A stretch of 51,384 nucleotides of DNA from Nannocystineae bacterium (GCA_007133195.1 SLNH01000024.1:1-51384), one strand, 5' to 3'. Counted from the stretch's first letter, positions 36,797 to 47,807 are shown. Made by a program: numbers and translations. Notes: generated by a model from the sequence alone, not told the origin.

Positions 36797-38914
36797 ATGG
36801 AGATTTTGCCTGGTGAGCCCTATCCGCTCGGTGCGACTTACGACGGGGACGGGACCAATTTTTCGGTGTTTTCCGAGGTCGCGGACCTCGTCGAGCTCTG
36901 CCTGTTCAGCGCCGACGGCCGCGAGACGCGCTACCGGCTGCCCGAGGTGACCGGCTTTTGCTGGCACGGCTATTTCCCGAGCGTGTCACCGGGCCAGCAA
37001 TACGGATTTCGAGTTCACGGCCCCTGGGCGCCCGCACAGGGGCTGCGCTGCGACCACCACAAGCTCCTGCTGGATCCCTACGCCAAGGCCGTCGTCGGCG
37101 GCGTGACGTGGGCGCCGGCGCTGTTTTCCACCGAGGAGGACGATCCACACGGCGAGCTCGTGGCACGCGACAGCGCGCCGTTCGTCCCCCGCTCGGTGGT
37201 GGTGGACTCCGCGTTCGATTGGGGCCCCGACCGGCGCCCGCGCACCCCGATGCACGAGACCGTGATCTACGAGGCGCACGTCAAAGGCCTCACGCGGCTC
37301 CGAAGGGACGTTCCTACCGAGCTCCGCGGCACCTACGCCGGGCTCGCCCACCCGTCCGTCATCGAGTATCTGAAGGGGCTCGGGGTGACGGCGATCGAGC
37401 TCATGCCCATCCACCAGTTCGTGCACGAGCATCACCTCGTCAAACACGGGCTGAGGAATTACTGGGGCTATAATTCCATCGCCTACCTCGCGCCGCACAA
37501 CGCCTACGGGGCCGCGTCGCGCCCGGGGAGCGAGGTGCGTGAGTTCAAGGAGATGGTCAAGGCGATGCACGAGGCGGGCATCGAGGTGATCCTGGACGTC
37601 GTTTACAACCACACCGCCGAGGGCGACCATCGCGGCCCCACGCTGTGCTTCCGCGGTTTAGACAACCGGGCGTACTATCGGCTCGCCCCGGACGATCCAC
37701 GCCACTACGTCGACTACACGGGCTGCGGAAACAGCTTGAACATGCGGCACCCGCACGTGTTGCAGCTCATCATGGACTCGCTGCGCTACTGGGTCCAGGA
37801 GATGCACGTCGACGGGTTTCGGTTCGATCTGGCCGCCGCGCTCGCGCGTGAGCTCCACGAGGTCGATCGGCTGTCCGCGTTTTTCGATCTCATCCACCAG
37901 GACCCGGTGATCCAGCAGGTCAAGCTCATCGCGGAGCCCTGGGACATCGGCGAGGGCGGCTACCAGGTCGGCAACTTCCCCCCGTTTTGGTCGGAGTGGA
38001 ACGGCAAGTACCGAGATACGGTGCGGGACTTTTGGCGCGGCGAGGACAAGACGCTCGCCGAGTTCGCCTACCGCTTCACGGGGAGCTCCGACCTGTACGA
38101 GACGACGGGCAGGCGGCCTTACGCGAGCATCAACTTCGTGACCAGTCACGACGGCTTCACGCTGCGCGATCTCGTGTCGTACAACGAAAAGCACAACTGG
38201 GAAAACGCCGAGAACAACCAAGACGGCGACGATCACAACCGATCGTGGAACTGCGGCGCGGAGGGCGAAACGGACGATCTCGAGGTCCTCTCTCTGCGCG
38301 CGCGCCAGCAGCGGAACTTTCTGACCACGCTGTTCTTGTCGCAGGGCGTGCCGATGCTGCTGCACGGCGACGAGCTCGGCCGCAGCCAGTACGGGAACAA
38401 CAACGGCTACTGTCAGGACAACGAGATCGGCTGGGTGAACTGGGAGCGCATCGACGAGGACCTGCTCGCGTTCACCACGGAGCTCATCGAGTTCCGCCGC
38501 TCCCACCCCATCTTCCACCGGCGCCGATGGTTTCAGGGGCGCCCGATTCGAGACGGAGCGCTCGCCGAGATCGGCTGGTTTCGGCCCGACGGCGACGAGA
38601 TGACCGAGGATGACTGGCACGTGTCGTTCGCCCGCGCCGTGGGCGTGTTCTTGAACGGAAAGGGGGCGAGCGTGGTGGATCAGCGGGGCCTGCGGGTGCG
38701 AGATGACTCGTTTTATCTCGTGATGAACGCCCACCACGGTCCGCTCGACTTCACGATTCCCAAGATCCTCGGCGGCGCCGGCTGGGTCGAGGTCCTCGAC
38801 ACGGCGAAGCTGCGGTTCACGAGAGGCGAGTCGCGCGTCCGGCCTGGGCGTTCGGTCGCCGCGACCGGGCGGTCCGTGGTGGTGCTGCAGAAGATCGACG
38901 AGCAGGAGACCTAA
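36797..38914 (+). CDS. glgX: Glycogen debranching enzyme (GlgX/TreX-type isoamylase)
   Basis: Hydrolyses alpha-1,6 branches of glycogen, 705 aa. CBM48-like N-terminus (GATYDGDGTNFSVFSEVAD, 12-30), then a GH13 subfamily 11 catalytic domain with nucleophile Asp344 (FRFDLAAAL), acid/base Glu380 (LIAEPWDIG) and Asp in TSHDGFTLRDL (~452), plus the characteristic GNNNGYCQDNE loop. ATG 36797 is chosen; GTG 36785 and GTG 36734 are in frame upstream. Divergent from the glgE operon and converging on the lipid kinase gene with only 5 bp between the stops. Confidence 0.94.
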   Translation: MEILPGEPYPLGATYDGDGTNFSVFSEVADLVELCLFSADGRETRYRLPEVTGFCWHGYFPSVSPGQQYGFRVHGPWAPAQGLRCDHHKLLLDPYAKAVVGGVTWAPALFSTEEDDPHGELVARDSAPFVPRSVVVDSAFDWGPDRRPRTPMHETVIYEAHVKGLTRLRRDVPTELRGTYAGLAHPSVIEYLKGLGVTAIELMPIHQFVHEHHLVKHGLRNYWGYNSIAYLAPHNAYGAASRPGSEVREFKEMVKAMHEAGIEVILDVVYNHTAEGDHRGPTLCFRGLDNRAYYRLAPDDPRHYVDYTGCGNSLNMRHPHVLQLIMDSLRYWVQEMHVDGFRFDLAAALARELHEVDRLSAFFDLIHQDPVIQQVKLIAEPWDIGEGGYQVGNFPPFWSEWNGKYRDTVRDFWRGEDKTLAEFAYRFTGSSDLYETTGRRPYASINFVTSHDGFTLRDLVSYNEKHNWENAENNQDGDDHNRSWNCGAEGETDDLEVLSLRARQQRNFLTTLFLSQGVPMLLHGDELGRSQYGNNNGYCQDNEIGWVNWERIDEDLLAFTTELIEFRRSHPIFHRRRWFQGRPIRDGALAEIGWFRPDGDEMTEDDWHVSFARAVGVFLNGKGASVVDQRGLRVRDDSFYLVMNAHHGPLDFTIPKILGGAGWVEVLDTAKLRFTRGESRVRPGRSVAATGRSVVVLQKIDEQET

Positions 38915-38945
38915 GCGCCCTACGGGCTGACGAGCCTGAGGGCGC
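38915..38945. terminator. Bidirectional hairpin between glgX and the lipid kinase gene
   Basis: Outer stem GCGCCCT / AGGGCGC (7 bp) encloses a small internal loop, an inner stem GGGCT / AGCCT (one G-U pair) and a GACG loop. It begins right after the glgX stop (TAA 38912-38914) and contains the TAG of the kinase gene (complement of 38920-38922). No T-tract follows. Confidence 0.5.
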
Positions 38946-39861
38946 CGGGCAAGATCTCGAAGGTGGCGGGGAGGATGCCGGGGGTTTCTCCGTCGACGTC
39001 GAGCCTCACGGGATCGGGATCGAGCGGCTCGGCGCTGACCTTCCGTGCCCGGCGGTGACTCACTTTGGCCTGGCCGAGGTGCGTGCCGGCGTAGACGCGG
39101 TGGCCGGAAAGCAGGATCTCGCGCGTCGTCATGTCGCCCAGGGCCACGACGTCGAACAGGCCGTCGCCGAGCTCGGCCTCCGGCGCGATCTGCATGCCGC
39201 CGCCGAAGTAGCGGCCGTTGGCGACCGCTACGTTGTGGATGGTCATGTCGAGCGGAGCGGCGGCGTCGTCGTCGAAGGTGAGGCGAACGCGCTTGTTCTG
39301 GTAGCGGAGGTTGGCGCGCGCCGTGGCGAGCATGAACGACAGCCGCCCGCCGAGGCGCTTGGATCCCTCGTTGACGATCTCGTCGACGACGCCGCTGATT
39401 CCGAACGAGGCGATGTTGATGAAGATGCGCTCGCGCCGCCCGCTCTCAGGCTCGACGAAGGACAGCTTGCCCGCGTCGATGTCTCGCGTCCGTCCTCGGG
39501 CCAGAATTTCGCACGCGGCCTCGAGCTCCTTGGGCATGCCGCAGGTCTTGCGAAAGTCGCCGCCCGTGCCGAACGGGAGCAGCCCGAGCTCCGCGTCCGG
39601 GGACAGCGGCTCGCTGTCGCGGAAGAACCCGCCCACGACCTCGTTCAGCGTGCCGTCGCCGCCCACGGCGATGACGCGCTCGGTGCCGGACTCGAGCGCC
39701 TGGCGGGTGATCTCCGTGGCCTCGCCCGGGCGGCTGGTCATGGCTTGTTCGAACGGGCCGTAGTGGCGGCGGATGACCGAAGACAGGTCGGCCCAGCGCC
39801 GGCCGAGGAGGCCCCGCTTGGACTGGGGGTTGACGACGAGGAGGGTGCTCTTCGTAGACAT
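38920..39861 (-). CDS. Diacylglycerol kinase-family lipid kinase (YegS/BmrU-like)
   Basis: Soluble lipid kinase of the DAGK catalytic family, 313 aa. The nucleotide-binding signature VGGDGTLNEVV (66-76), PFGTGGDF (95-102) and a C-terminal beta-sandwich ending in an IEILPGALRLV-like segment (FEILPGALRLV) are all present. The lipid substrate is not determined by sequence. ATG 39861 has no Shine-Dalgarno; TATACT lies 8 nt upstream. Divergent from the methyltransferase gene (131 bp). Confidence 0.9.
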   Translation of the reverse strand: MSTKSTLLVVNPQSKRGLLGRRWADLSSVIRRHYGPFEQAMTSRPGEATEITRQALESGTERVIAVGGDGTLNEVVGGFFRDSEPLSPDAELGLLPFGTGGDFRKTCGMPKELEAACEILARGRTRDIDAGKLSFVEPESGRRERIFINIASFGISGVVDEIVNEGSKRLGGRLSFMLATARANLRYQNKRVRLTFDDDAAAPLDMTIHNVAVANGRYFGGGMQIAPEAELGDGLFDVVALGDMTTREILLSGHRVYAGTHLGQAKVSHRRARKVSAEPLDPDPVRLDVDGETPGILPATFEILPGALRLVSP

Positions 39862-39869
39862 GCCGCGCG

Positions 39870-39875
39870 AGTATA
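39870..39875 (-). promoter_or_regulatory. Candidate -10 of the lipid kinase gene (TATACT)
   Basis: TATACT on the minus strand, 8 nt before ATG 39861 that lacks a Shine-Dalgarno. A good -10 match and consistent with a leaderless mRNA. Confidence 0.45.
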
Positions 39876-39980
39876 GAGCCCATCTCCAAAAACTCCCATC
39901 GCCTGACGCGCTCTAGGCTCGCCGTCGCGGCGCCTGGCGTGATGCGCGCAGGCGAGGAGCCGGCCGGCAGGGGGCTCGGG

Positions 39981-39986
39981 TACAAT
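39981..39986 (+). promoter_or_regulatory. Candidate -10 of the methyltransferase gene (TACAAT)
   Basis: TACAAT (5/6 match to TATAAT) exactly 6 nt before GTG 39993. It supports this GTG as start of a leaderless transcript over the upstream ATGs at 39939 and 39942, which would lie upstream of the promoter. Confidence 0.45.
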
Positions 39987-39992
39987 CGGGCC

Positions 39993-41750
39993 GTGCCGAG
40001 CGAAGCCGCACTTCGGGCGCTGTCGGGCGACCTCGACGCGGCCGAACCGGATGAGGGGCCCGACGGCCGGCGCTCGCGCGGTTCGCGGCGCGCGTCGGGA
40101 GCGTATTTCACGCCGCCTGCGCTCGTTCGGTTCGTGGTGGCAGAGGCGCTTCGGGCACGCGCCGCGGGGGAGTCGATCCGCTGGCGCGACGACGGCACAC
40201 CCGCGCTTCGAATCCTCGATCCGGCCGCGGGCGACGGGCGATTTCTCGCAGAAGCCGGTCGCCAACTCGCCCGCTGGGCGGCGTCGCGTGGGGCCGATTC
40301 GCGGGCGGTCGCGAGATCGATCGCGCGCCGGTGCCTGGTCGGTGTCGAGCGCGACCCGGCGTTTGCAGCGGCCGCGCGCCGCGCGCTCGGGGCGCCGGTC
40401 GTGCAATGCGGGGAAGCGCTCCTCGACCCGCCCAGGCAGCTCGCCGATCCGGTCGATGTCGTGGTCGGAAATCCGCCCTACCTCCGCTCCATCCACCTGG
40501 GCGCGGCGGACGCGCCGCTCCGCGAGGCGCTCCGGGGTCGGTTCGCCGCCACGTCGTACGGGGAGTGGGACCTATACGCGGCGTTTTTGGAGCAGTCGCT
40601 CGCGTGGGCGGCGCCCGGCGCGGAGGTGGGGCTCGTCGTGCCCTCGCGCTGGCTCACGGCGGCGTTCGCCGTCAAGCTGCGCGAAAAGCTGGCCGAGGCG
40701 CGCGCCGTGCGCGCCATCGTCGACTTCGGGGCTCATCAGATTTTCGGCGGCGCGACCACCTACGCGAGCGTGGTGTTCCTGTCGCGCAGGCGGCAGCCGC
40801 GGGTCGAAGTGGCGCGCCTCGAGTCGGGATCGTGGGAGCGGGGCAGCATCGACGCCGCGAGCTTGGACGACAGGCCGTGGCGAGTGAGCGTAGGCGCGCG
40901 CCGAGACGCGCTGTCGGCGATCTCGCGCGGGCCGGCGCTCGGCGATGTCGCGCGGGTGGCCAAGGGCGCGGGCACGAACGCCGACCGGGTGTTCTTGTTG
41001 GAAGACGCCAGGGCGCGAGGCGGCCGCGTTTTCGGCTACTCCCCTCACCGCGGTCGGCGCGTGGAGGTGGAGGCCAATATCACGGCTCCTTGCGTGCGCG
41101 GGCGCGACGTCGAGCCCTACGGCGCGGTGCCCCGCTCGCTCCGCTGCATCATCCCCTACGAGCGCGAAGGGCGGCTTTACAGCGCCGGCGCGCTGGCGGC
41201 GGCGTTCCCGCTGGCGGCGGCGCATTTCGAGGCGTGCCGGGCGCGGTTGGAGGCGCGGGAGCGCGGGCGGTTCGCGGGGGCGACCTACTACTGCTTCGGC
41301 CGGCCGCAAAACCTGAGCTTTCACCGCGATTCGGCGCCGAAGGTGGTGTTCCCGGACGTCGCGCGCGAGGGGCGCGCGCTGCTCGACACGACCGGCGCGA
41401 TGCTCCTCGACACCGCCTATGCGCTCCGCACGACGGACGAAGGTGGCTACCCGCTCGGTGTCGTGCTTGCCGTGATGAACTCGCCGATCGTCGCGCTCTG
41501 GCTCCGAGAGACGGGAATTCGGCTGCGCGGTGACTACGTGCGGATGAAGACCGCCTACCTCGCTTCGCTGCCGCTGCCCCCGCCGTCGCGACACACGCGC
41601 GCCCTCGCCGACCTCGGCCGCCGCGCCGCGGGCGGTGACGGGCGAGCGGCCTCCGCTCATCCGGCGCCCTCGCGCGAGGAGCTAGGCGACCTTTTGCGGC
41701 GCGCCTACGGCCTGTCTACGGCCGCGTGGGCGGGGCTTTCGCGCGCCTAA
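39993..41750 (+). CDS. Orphan N6-adenine DNA methyltransferase (TaqI/Eco57I-like)
   Basis: 585-aa SAM-dependent DNA methyltransferase. The N-terminal GAYFTPPALVRF (36-47), SAM motif I LDPAAGDGRF (75-84) and catalytic NPPY (160-163) define the gamma-type N6-adenine class; the C-terminal half, with FGRPQNLSF and a final KTAYLASLPLP, resembles the TaqI/Eco57I target-recognition domain. No nuclease motif (PD-(D/E)XK) is evident in the protein and no restriction gene is adjacent, so it is either a regulatory/orphan methylase or a remnant of a restriction system. Start GTG 39993 follows a TACAAT box. It converges on the Fe-S protein gene. Confidence 0.88.
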   Translation: MPSEAALRALSGDLDAAEPDEGPDGRRSRGSRRASGAYFTPPALVRFVVAEALRARAAGESIRWRDDGTPALRILDPAAGDGRFLAEAGRQLARWAASRGADSRAVARSIARRCLVGVERDPAFAAAARRALGAPVVQCGEALLDPPRQLADPVDVVVGNPPYLRSIHLGAADAPLREALRGRFAATSYGEWDLYAAFLEQSLAWAAPGAEVGLVVPSRWLTAAFAVKLREKLAEARAVRAIVDFGAHQIFGGATTYASVVFLSRRRQPRVEVARLESGSWERGSIDAASLDDRPWRVSVGARRDALSAISRGPALGDVARVAKGAGTNADRVFLLEDARARGGRVFGYSPHRGRRVEVEANITAPCVRGRDVEPYGAVPRSLRCIIPYEREGRLYSAGALAAAFPLAAAHFEACRARLEARERGRFAGATYYCFGRPQNLSFHRDSAPKVVFPDVAREGRALLDTTGAMLLDTAYALRTTDEGGYPLGVVLAVMNSPIVALWLRETGIRLRGDYVRMKTAYLASLPLPPPSRHTRALADLGRRAAGGDGRAASAHPAPSREELGDLLRRAYGLSTAAWAGLSRA

Positions 41751-41768
41751 ACAATCACGCGTTATGCG

Positions 41769-42959
41769 TCATGGCGCGTCGCTCGTCGAGGAGGGCCGCT
41801 TTGGGGCGCTTGGCTCCGCCCCCGGCGCGCGATCGCCCGTCGCGTCGGGGGACGGCTGGGCGCCGGCGGCGTCGGCGACGTAGGCGTGTAGGTCAGTGAC
41901 CTCGACGCCGCGCGGGGCGTTACGAGCCAGCATGTACGAGCACGTACCGCACGAGGTCACCACCGTGCCGCCGCCGCGCTGGGCGATCTCCCGAAGCCGC
42001 TGGGCGGCCATCGCGTCGGCGGTCTCCGGCATCGTTTTGGGCAGCATCCCGCCGCCGCCGCAGCAAACCGTATCGACCCCCGACCACGAAAACTCCCGCA
42101 CGTCTGCGATCTGCGCGAGCACGCGGCGCGGCGCCTCCACCACGCCCGCATAGCGCGACAGGTAACAGGGATCGTGATAGTAGACGCTCTCGCCGCGATT
42201 GCGCTTCGGTGTGCGCGAGATGCGATCCGCCAAAAATTCGGGGACGGACAGGACCTCCGTGGAGACGTTGATCCCCTCCGCGGCGTATTGCGTGCGCATC
42301 GTGTACACGCACGCCGAGCACCCCACGATGGCCGTCCGCGCGCGCTTCAAGTCGCCGGCGACCTTGGCGGCGTGCCACCGAAACATGTCTGGATACCCGG
42401 CCGCGAGCAGGGGGTAGCCGGCGCACGCGCGGCCGATGTCGGCGACCTGCACGCGGTCGTCCGTGGCGGCGTCGAACAGGGACAAGGCCTTCGAAATCCC
42501 CTCGGGCGCCTTGTCGATCGCATCGCAGCCCGGGAAGAACGTCACCGTGGTGTCGGCGCCCAGTCGGTCGCGCGGCACGTGCTCGCGCACGCGCTCGGCG
42601 AGCCGCTCGTCGCGGTTTCTAAACCGGGCCGGATAATCGGTGAGCCGAGGATGACCCACGCCGCGCGAGGTGGCCTCCGCGCGCCCGCTGAACAAAACGA
42701 GGCCCGGCTCGTTATCGTGCTCGCAGTACACGGTGCAGTGCCTGCACCCCGTGCACCCCCAAAGCGGCTCGGCGGCGGGCTCGCTCCACGGGACGCGGCC
42801 GCGGCGCAGCTGGTTCAGCGTGTCCATCTTCGCCTGCGGAATGAGCGTCTCCCGGGCGCTGGCGTTCGACACCGGGCACGCAAGCCGGCACATCTTCGGG
42901 CAGTAGGTACAGTAATCGAGCTGCTTGGCGACGCCCTCTGGCGAAAAGGGAGATGACAC
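41769..42959 (-). CDS. (Fe-S)-binding electron-transfer protein, GlcF/HdrD-like
   Basis: 396-aa soluble iron-sulfur protein that would pass electrons from the flavin oxidases upstream to the respiratory chain. Two N-terminal [4Fe-4S] sites: [13 protein letters not shown] (from C17; one residue longer spacing than usual) and [11 protein letters not shown] (~68). Two cysteine-rich CCG-like domains follow: PGCD...GRACAG...GCSAC, and DPCYL...VCCGGGGM...CGTC. The tail is Pro/Ala/Asp-rich. GTG 42959 has AAGG about 9 nt upstream; GTG 42977 is the alternative start. Last gene of the operon headed by the AGPS-like oxidase; its role parallels GlcF of glycolate oxidase. Confidence 0.85.
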   Translation of the reverse strand: MSSPFSPEGVAKQLDYCTYCPKMCRLACPVSNASARETLIPQAKMDTLNQLRRGRVPWSEPAAEPLWGCTGCRHCTVYCEHDNEPGLVLFSGRAEATSRGVGHPRLTDYPARFRNRDERLAERVREHVPRDRLGADTTVTFFPGCDAIDKAPEGISKALSLFDAATDDRVQVADIGRACAGYPLLAAGYPDMFRWHAAKVAGDLKRARTAIVGCSACVYTMRTQYAAEGINVSTEVLSVPEFLADRISRTPKRNRGESVYYHDPCYLSRYAGVVEAPRRVLAQIADVREFSWSGVDTVCCGGGGMLPKTMPETADAMAAQRLREIAQRGGGTVVTSCGTCSYMLARNAPRGVEVTDLHAYVADAAGAQPSPDATGDRAPGAEPSAPKRPSSTSDAP

Positions 42960-43043
42960 GGCGCCGGACCTTAGCACACGCGCAGGGGGGAGCCCTAAAG
43001 AGCACCCACCGCCTGAACCGCCCCTGGGATCGCTCCCCTTTGC

Positions 43044-44374
<1,331 letters not shown>

Positions 44375-44378
<4 letters not shown>

Positions 44379-46063
44379 GACAGGCCCCCCGCAGACAGCC
44401 CGAGCTTACCGGGGTTCATGATGTCGTCCGGATCCATACTGGCCTTGAGCGCCTCCAAGATGGCCATCGACTCTCTGTGCTCCTCGCGCATGTGGAGGCT
44501 CTTGAGCAGACCCACGCCGTGGTGGTGGCTGATCGTGCCGCCGGCCCTCGTGGCCGCTTCCATCCCGCTCCGCCACAGCTCGTCGTACAGCTTCTCCGCG
44601 TGCTTTTGGTTGTCGGCGTACCCGGCGAACGTAAAGTAGATCGAGCAGCCCTCGGGGTAGGCGTGCGACAGGTGAGCCATGACCAGCGCGTGCTTGGCGA
44701 TCGCCGCTCTGACGGAGCGGTAGAGATCGACCAGGCGCTCCCAGGTCGAGGCCACCTCCATCGTGTCGACGAACGCCCCCGCGCGAAACGCGGGCGACAT
44801 TTTGTAGCTCACGCTGTAGCGATGCTCGAGCCACCGCCGCCCTGGTTCTTCGCCGAGGTCGACGCCGCCCGCGCGCTCGAGCTCCCCGAAAGTGAGCCGA
44901 GCTTCGGTCTCCGTGCGCACGCGCGATCCCTCGAGCCCGACGATCATCCGGCAGCCGCGGCGCAGGCCCCGGGAGGCCACCGGCCCGGCCACGTTGTTGA
45001 ACAGGCGCGGCCGCGACAGCGTGGCCGCGACCAGCTCGCGGCGGAGGCTTTGGGTGAGGCCGCGGCGCCGATCTTTGGGTACGAGCTGGCCGACGATTTG
45101 GCCGAGGAGGCCGCTTCGCTCCTCGACGTCGGCCGACTGCGTGGGCACCCGCGGCAGCGCGCCGGCGCCCGCGGGCGGCGACGGGGCGTGGTGGTGACGG
45201 ATATCGGCGGGCGCGCGATCGCCGCCACCAGATAGCGCGTTCATGAGGGTGTCGAACTCGTCGTACAGGCGCAGCACCGCGGGGCGGAGGCCGCGCTGCA
45301 TGATCCGCCGCAGCGCCTCGATTCCTCCGATGAGGTCAGGGAACGAATAACCCCGCAAGACCCGCAGCTCCGGGGCTGGGCTCACGCGCAGGCGCGCCGA
45401 GGTGATGACGCCGAGGGTGCCTTCGCTGCCCACGAGGAGCTGCGTCCAGCTCGGGCCGCGGTGGGAGCGCGCCAGCCCGTCGGTGTCGATGATGTCGCCG
45501 CGGCCCGTGACCATCGTGACGCCGGCGATCCGATCCTCGACCTTGCCGTACTTGCTCGACATCTGCCCGGCCGCGCGCGTCGCGACCCACCCGCCTACCG
45601 TGGACACGTAAATCGACGATGGAAAGTGGCCGAAAGTATAGCCACGCGTGGCGAGCTCGCGCTCGAAGTGCTCCCCGTTCGCCCCGGCCTGCACATCGCA
45701 AATCAGATCGTCGCGATCGATTTTCGCCACGGCGCTCATGCGCTTTAGGTCGAGGGCGATGCCGCCCTTGACGGGCACCGTACCTCCGCACACGCCGGAG
45801 CCGCCGCCGTAGGGGATGATCGGGACGCCCTGACTTCGAGCCACGCGCACGATCTCGGCCACCTCGCCCACCGTCTCGGGCCAGACCACGAGGTGGGCGC
45901 GGTGGGGCAGCGGGGTCCCCTCCCGGATCGAGATGAGCAGGCGGGGCCACATATCCCGGGAATACGTGGTGAGATCGGTCTCTTTGGCCGAAATTCGGTC
46001 GTCGCCGACGATGGGCCTCAGCGCGCGCGCGAGCCGATCGCTGTCGATCGCAGGACGGGTCAT
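44375..46063 (-). CDS. FAD-dependent oxidase, alkyl-DHAP-synthase/GlcD-like
   Basis: 562-aa flavoprotein. FAD-binding segments YGGGSGVCGG (~85-94), GHFPSSIYVSTVGGWVATRA, and GSEGTLGVIT; C-terminal ISHHHGVG near 510 and DPDDIMNPGKL are shared with alkyldihydroxyacetonephosphate synthases and with related hydroxyacid oxidases. A Pro/Ala-rich insert lies near 290-312. The operon partners (a second FAD subunit and a GlcF-like Fe-S protein) favour a membrane-chain-linked 2-hydroxyacid or glycolate-type dehydrogenase over ether lipid synthesis, but the substrate is not determined. ATG 46063 lacks a Shine-Dalgarno; TACGGT lies 8 nt upstream. Confidence 0.85.
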
Positions 46064-46071
46064 GGCGGATG

Positions 46072-46077
46072 ACCGTA
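46072..46077 (-). promoter_or_regulatory. Candidate -10 of the flavin oxidase operon (TACGGT)
   Basis: TACGGT on the minus strand, 8 nt before ATG 46063. Matches only the TANNNT core. Confidence 0.3.
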
Positions 46078-46181
46078 TGCGCTGCGCCGGCGCGCGCGCA
46101 AGCGCTCAACGCTCGCGCGGGGCGCTCGATGGGCTCCGCGTGGGCTTGCGCGCCCGGCTCGAGTCGTAGGAAGAACGGACC

Positions 46182-47090
46182 ATGCTAGACGCGGCGCAAG
46201 CGCGAGACGTAAATCGAGTCGTCGTCATCGGGGCGGGCACCATGGGCACCGGAATCGCGCACGTGGCCGCGCTCTCCGGGTGCGCGGTGTCGCTGGTCGA
46301 TGTGGACGAAGGCGCCCTCACCCGAGCGCGCGAGCACATCCGGGCCAACCTCGAAAAGGGGGTGGAAAAGGGCAAGGTGGAGGCCGAGGAGGTCGGGGCG
46401 GCGCTGTCGCGAATCGACACCGCGGGCGAGCTCGGTCCGGCGCTCGCCGGCGCGCAGGTCGTCATCGAGGCGGTTCCGGAGACGCCCGAGCTCAAGCGCC
46501 GCGTGTTTCGCGACGTGAGCGAGGGCGCCGGCGGTGGGGCGCTCTTGGCGACGAACACGAGCTCGATTTCCGTGGCCGCGCTGGCGTCTGAGGCTCGATT
46601 TCCGGAGCGCGTCGTCGGCATGCATTTTTTCAATCCGGTTCACATCATGAAGCTCGTGGAGGTCGTCACCCACGACCGCGCCGCGCCCGGGGCGGTGTCG
46701 CTCGCGCGGGAGCTCGCCGAGCGATTCGGCAAGACCGCGATCTCCGTGCGGGATGCGCCCGGTTTTGCCTCGAGCCGGCTCGGCGTCGCGATCGGGCTCG
46801 AGGCGATGCGGATGGTGGAGCAGGGCGTCGCGTCGGCCGACGGCATCGATACCGCCATGCGGCTCGGTTACGGCTTCCCGATGGGGCCGCTCGAGCTCAC
46901 CGATCTGATCGGTTTGGACACCCGGCTCGGCATCGCCGAGTACCTGGAGGGCGAGCTCGGCGCGGCGTTCTCGGTGCCGGCGATCCTTCGCGACAAGGTG
47001 GCGGCGGGCAAACTCGGGAAAAAGCGGGGGCTGGGGTTTTATCGCTGGGAGGACGGGCGCCGGGCGGAGCCCGATCCAGACGACGGGTGA
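46182..47090 (+). CDS. 3-hydroxyacyl-CoA (3-hydroxybutyryl-CoA) dehydrogenase
   Basis: 302-aa NAD(P)-dependent dehydrogenase interconverting 3-hydroxyacyl-CoA and 3-oxoacyl-CoA. Rossmann motif GAGTMGTGIAH (17-27), NTSSISV, the signature HFFNPVHIMKLVEVV with catalytic His, and GFPMGPLELTDLIGLD in the C-terminal domain. Length and single-domain form fit the Hbd/PaaH type used in butyrate, PHB or fatty acid metabolism. ATG 46182 with AGGA about 11 nt upstream. Divergent from the flavin oxidase operon (118 bp). Confidence 0.92.
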   Translation: MLDAAQARDVNRVVVIGAGTMGTGIAHVAALSGCAVSLVDVDEGALTRAREHIRANLEKGVEKGKVEAEEVGAALSRIDTAGELGPALAGAQVVIEAVPETPELKRRVFRDVSEGAGGGALLATNTSSISVAALASEARFPERVVGMHFFNPVHIMKLVEVVTHDRAAPGAVSLARELAERFGKTAISVRDAPGFASSRLGVAIGLEAMRMVEQGVASADGIDTAMRLGYGFPMGPLELTDLIGLDTRLGIAEYLEGELGAAFSVPAILRDKVAAGKLGKKRGLGFYRWEDGRRAEPDPDDG

Positions 47091-47219
47091 CGGGGCGCCT
47101 CCGAGCCGGCGAGCGCCATGCAGGCGAGCGGCGGAGGTCGCCGTCCTCGGCGGCCGGGGCGAGCGCAACCGCCCCCGCGAACCGAGACGGCGCCGCTTGC
47201 CCCATCGGCCGAGCGGGCC

Positions 47220-47225
47220 CACAAT
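47220..47225 (+). promoter_or_regulatory. Candidate -10 of the four-helix membrane protein gene (CACAAT)
   Basis: CACAAT lies exactly 6 nt before GTG 47232, which has no Shine-Dalgarno. Near-identical in sequence and spacing to TACAAT at 39981. Confidence 0.35.
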
Positions 47226-47231
47226 GCCGCC

Positions 47232-47807
47232 GTGTCCGTATCGCCCGCGAGACGTCATCTTTGGGGGGCAGCGCTCGGGCTGGTCGCCGCCGCGCTTCTC
47301 ATCTTCAGCGCTTGGAGCTCGGCGTGGTGGAGCGGCCAGGACGGGGGCCTGTCCGTGTCCGCCGGCCTCCGCGCGGTGGAGCAGTGCAGCCCTGCGGGCT
47401 GTCAGCAGGCGGCGCTGGCGTCTTTAGGCGGTCAGGCGTGGATGCAGGTCGGAATCGGCGCGTTTACCGCGGCGATGGTAGGCGCCGCGCTCTTGTTCGC
47501 GGGTGTGGCCCGCGTGTTCCGCGCGCCGACGCGTCGCTCGTCCGTGCCGGGAGCCGCCGCCATCGCCTGCGTGGCCGCGGCGGCGCTCGGGGTCGTCTAC
47601 ATCGTGCTGACGCCGGCCAATGTGAGCGCGTTCGGCATCGCTTTGGCGATGCCCGCACACTTCGCCGGGGCCGCCATCGGTGCCGGCACGGGGCTGGCCC
47701 TGCTCACCCCCCGCGAAGCGCCCGCCGGCGAGTTGCCTAGCACGAGCGAACAGGACGCGGACGCCCCGGCGGCGGACGAAGCGGAAACGCCGCCCGCACG
47801 CGCCTAA
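47232..47807 (+). CDS. Four-helix membrane protein of unknown function
   Basis: 191 aa with four predicted membrane helices (about residues 9-32, 78-105, 108-131 and 133-155) and an acidic Pro/Ala-rich cytosolic-type tail. The first extracytoplasmic loop contains WW and two cysteines (EQCSPAGCQQ), giving a claudin-like outline (helix, loop with Trp and two Cys, three helices), which is a topology similarity only. No family recognised. GTG 47232 is preferred to upstream starts because the preceding sequence is Arg/Pro-rich and because of the CACAAT box. It lies between the acyl-CoA dehydrogenase and malic enzyme genes on the same strand. Confidence 0.65.
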   Translation: MSVSPARRHLWGAALGLVAAALLIFSAWSSAWWSGQDGGLSVSAGLRAVEQCSPAGCQQAALASLGGQAWMQVGIGAFTAAMVGAALLFAGVARVFRAPTRRSSVPGAAAIACVAAAALGVVYIVLTPANVSAFGIALAMPAHFAGAAIGAGTGLALLTPREAPAGELPSTSEQDADAPAADEAETPPARA

